5,883 nucleotides of DNA from an uncultured Micromonospora sp. (GTDB lineage Bacteria > Actinomycetota > Actinomycetes > Mycobacteriales > Micromonosporaceae), in NCBI GenBank assembly GCA_937951935.1, contig CALGAM010000230.1:1-5883 (forward strand), written 5' to 3'. The notes under the pieces are model-generated. The model worked only from the letters and a program-made list of their open reading frames with translations. It made no database searches and had not been told where the DNA came from. Of this stretch, positions 5,105 to 5,883 are shown piece after piece. The position numbers and the translations under genes are program-made. Every line of letters starts with the position of its first letter. The stretch's first letter is position 1.

Positions 5105-5883
5105 TCAGCCCGCGTTGGTGAGCTGGAAGGACTCGACCATCTCGTCGAAGATCGCCCGGCTCTCCGCGAACCGCTCGGCCGGGGTGGTCAGGTAGAAGGA
5201 GTAGACCTTCCCGTCGGCGACGACGCCCCGCCAGATGCCGTGCCGCTGGTTGCCGGCGGGGCCGCAGGTGTACTCCAGTTGCGCGGCGGGCCGGCCGGCC
5301 AGCTCCTCGTCGGTCAGCCCGAGCTGCCGGAACGGCTTGGCGCAGGACTTGCTCGTCTTCAGCCCACCAGCCGCGATCTCCGCCCACCGCCGGGAGCTCG
5401 TGCCCTTGAAGTCCTCGACCAGCACCCGCACCCGGCGGCCGGCGTCCTCCGGGTCGGTGTAGTCGACGTAGACCGCCTTCTTCGGCGCGGCCTTCTTCCA
5501 GCCCTTCGGCACGTTGATCGAGACCCCACGCTCGTTGTGGGTCTGGGTCGGGAACGCGGCGGCGACCACGTCCGGCGATGCGCCGGCCTGCACGGTCGGG
5601 CCCGGCTCCTCCGGGTCGCCGCCGCCGAGGGACGCGACCAGCACGCCGAGCAGCACCACCACGGCCAGGCCGCCCGCCGCCGCGAGCCGTACCTGCCGGG
5701 GCCAGCCCTTGACGGTGCGGATCAGGGTGCCGCCGGCCGTGGCGACGGCCCGGCCCAGTCCGCCGCCGCGGGCGACGTGGATGGTGCCGGCGCGTCCGTC
5801 GGGCCCCGGCATCGCGCCGGTCGGGGTGTCGAGCGGGCCACCGTGTCCCGGCATGGCGCCGGTCGGGGTGTCGAGCGGGCCAC
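5105..5883 (-). CDS. Single-pass membrane protein with C-terminal extracytoplasmic domain (5' end outside window)
   Basis: I do not recognise a named gene. The frame runs from the right edge to the TGA at 5105-5107 and gives at least 259 residues. Numbering from the in-frame Met at 5854, the order is: a Gly/Pro-rich low-complexity stretch with a tandem 14-residue repeat (1-20); a Gly-rich linker (21-50); basic residues KGWPRQVR (49-56); one hydrophobic segment LAAAGGLAVVVLLGVLVASL (57-76); an acidic/Pro linker (80-90); and a globular domain (about 95-249). The positive-inside pattern puts the N-terminus in the cytoplasm and the C-terminal domain outside. That domain has VPKGWKK (115-121), VDYTDPEDAGRRVRVLVE (130-147), two cysteines (171 and 197) that could pair, and a closing FAESRAIFDEMVESFQL. 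It resembles extracytoplasmic domains of some actinobacterial lipoproteins and receptor-type Ser/Thr kinases, but no kinase motif is in view. The true start may be 5854, 5812 or outside the window. Confidence 0.75.
   Translation of the reverse strand, partial: GPLDTPTGAMPGHGGPLDTPTGAMPGPDGRAGTIHVARGGGLGRAVATAGGTLIRTVKGWPRQVRLAAAGGLAVVVLLGVLVASLGGGDPEEPGPTVQAGASPDVVAAAFPTQTHNERGVSINVPKGWKKAAPKKAVYVDYTDPEDAGRRVRVLVEDFKGTSSRRWAEIAAGGLKTSKSCAKPFRQLGLTDEELAGRPAAQLEYTCGPAGNQRHGIWRGVVADGKVYSFYLTTPAERFAESRAIFDEMVESFQLTNAG
5805..5883 (-). repeat. 42-bp in-frame tandem repeat (about 1.9 copies visible, cut by window edge)
   Basis: Copy one is 5805-5846 and copy two is 5847-5883, truncated by the window edge. 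Over the 37 shared positions they differ at one base (C at 5813, G at 5855), a silent change within an Ala codon. On the minus strand each encodes GPLDTPTGAMPG, as a 14-residue unit in the cytoplasmic part of the membrane protein. Near-identity at the DNA level suggests a recent duplication, and more copies may lie beyond the edge. Confidence 0.85.

Noticed and set aside
1..5883. A search by eye for CRISPR repeats, IS ends, tRNA/rRNA genes or toxin-antitoxin pairs
   Set aside because: No regularly spaced repeats, transposase, cloverleaf or small paired genes were seen; the window looks like conserved chromosomal DNA.

Overview
The window is very GC-rich (roughly 70% by eye), with G/C in almost every third codon position. 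Its proteins closely resemble actinobacterial homologues, and the gene neighbourhood is one known from Streptomyces and Mycobacterium. The style of the DeoC, Upp and mutase proteins and the presence of a GPP34 protein suggest a filamentous actinomycete, possibly of the Micromonosporaceae. That family-level placement is inference.

Layout, left to right. (1) The N-terminal 210 residues of an NAD(P)-dependent aldehyde dehydrogenase, minus strand, running off the left edge. (2) deoC, deoxyribose-phosphate aldolase, minus strand, whose stop lies 2 nt before the aldehyde dehydrogenase start; the two form an operon. (3) A 129-nt divergent intergenic region with a promoter-like hexamer on each strand and a central imperfect palindrome. 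(4) upp, uracil phosphoribosyltransferase, plus strand, GTG start. (5) A 207-nt spacer with GC-rich repeats, then a GPP34 (GOLPH3-like) family gene, plus strand. (6) A short convergent junction with a GC hairpin. (7) A PGM2/PmmB-type phospho-sugar mutase, minus strand. (8) A 114-nt spacer with a perfect 14-bp hairpin. (9) The C-terminal part of a single-pass membrane protein, minus strand, whose N-terminal side carries a 42-bp tandem repeat at the right edge.

Most of the window reads as nucleoside salvage and catabolism. Upp recovers uracil as UMP. The mutase plausibly converts (deoxy)ribose 1-phosphate to the 5-phosphate. DeoC splits deoxyribose 5-phosphate into glyceraldehyde 3-phosphate and acetaldehyde, and the co-transcribed dehydrogenase would oxidise the acetaldehyde. 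No deoB-type phosphopentomutase is present in the window, so the mutase is the natural candidate for that step. GPP34 and the membrane protein have no evident link to this pathway.

The most notable pattern is regulatory. The four genes preceded by an intergenic region (deoC, upp, GPP34, mutase) each have a -10-like hexamer ending 6-8 nt before the start codon and no good Shine-Dalgarno sequence. That is the signature of leaderless mRNAs. I found no RNA genes, CRISPR arrays, insertion sequences or obvious mobile DNA. Apart from this, the region looks like conserved actinobacterial chromosome rather than a novel system.
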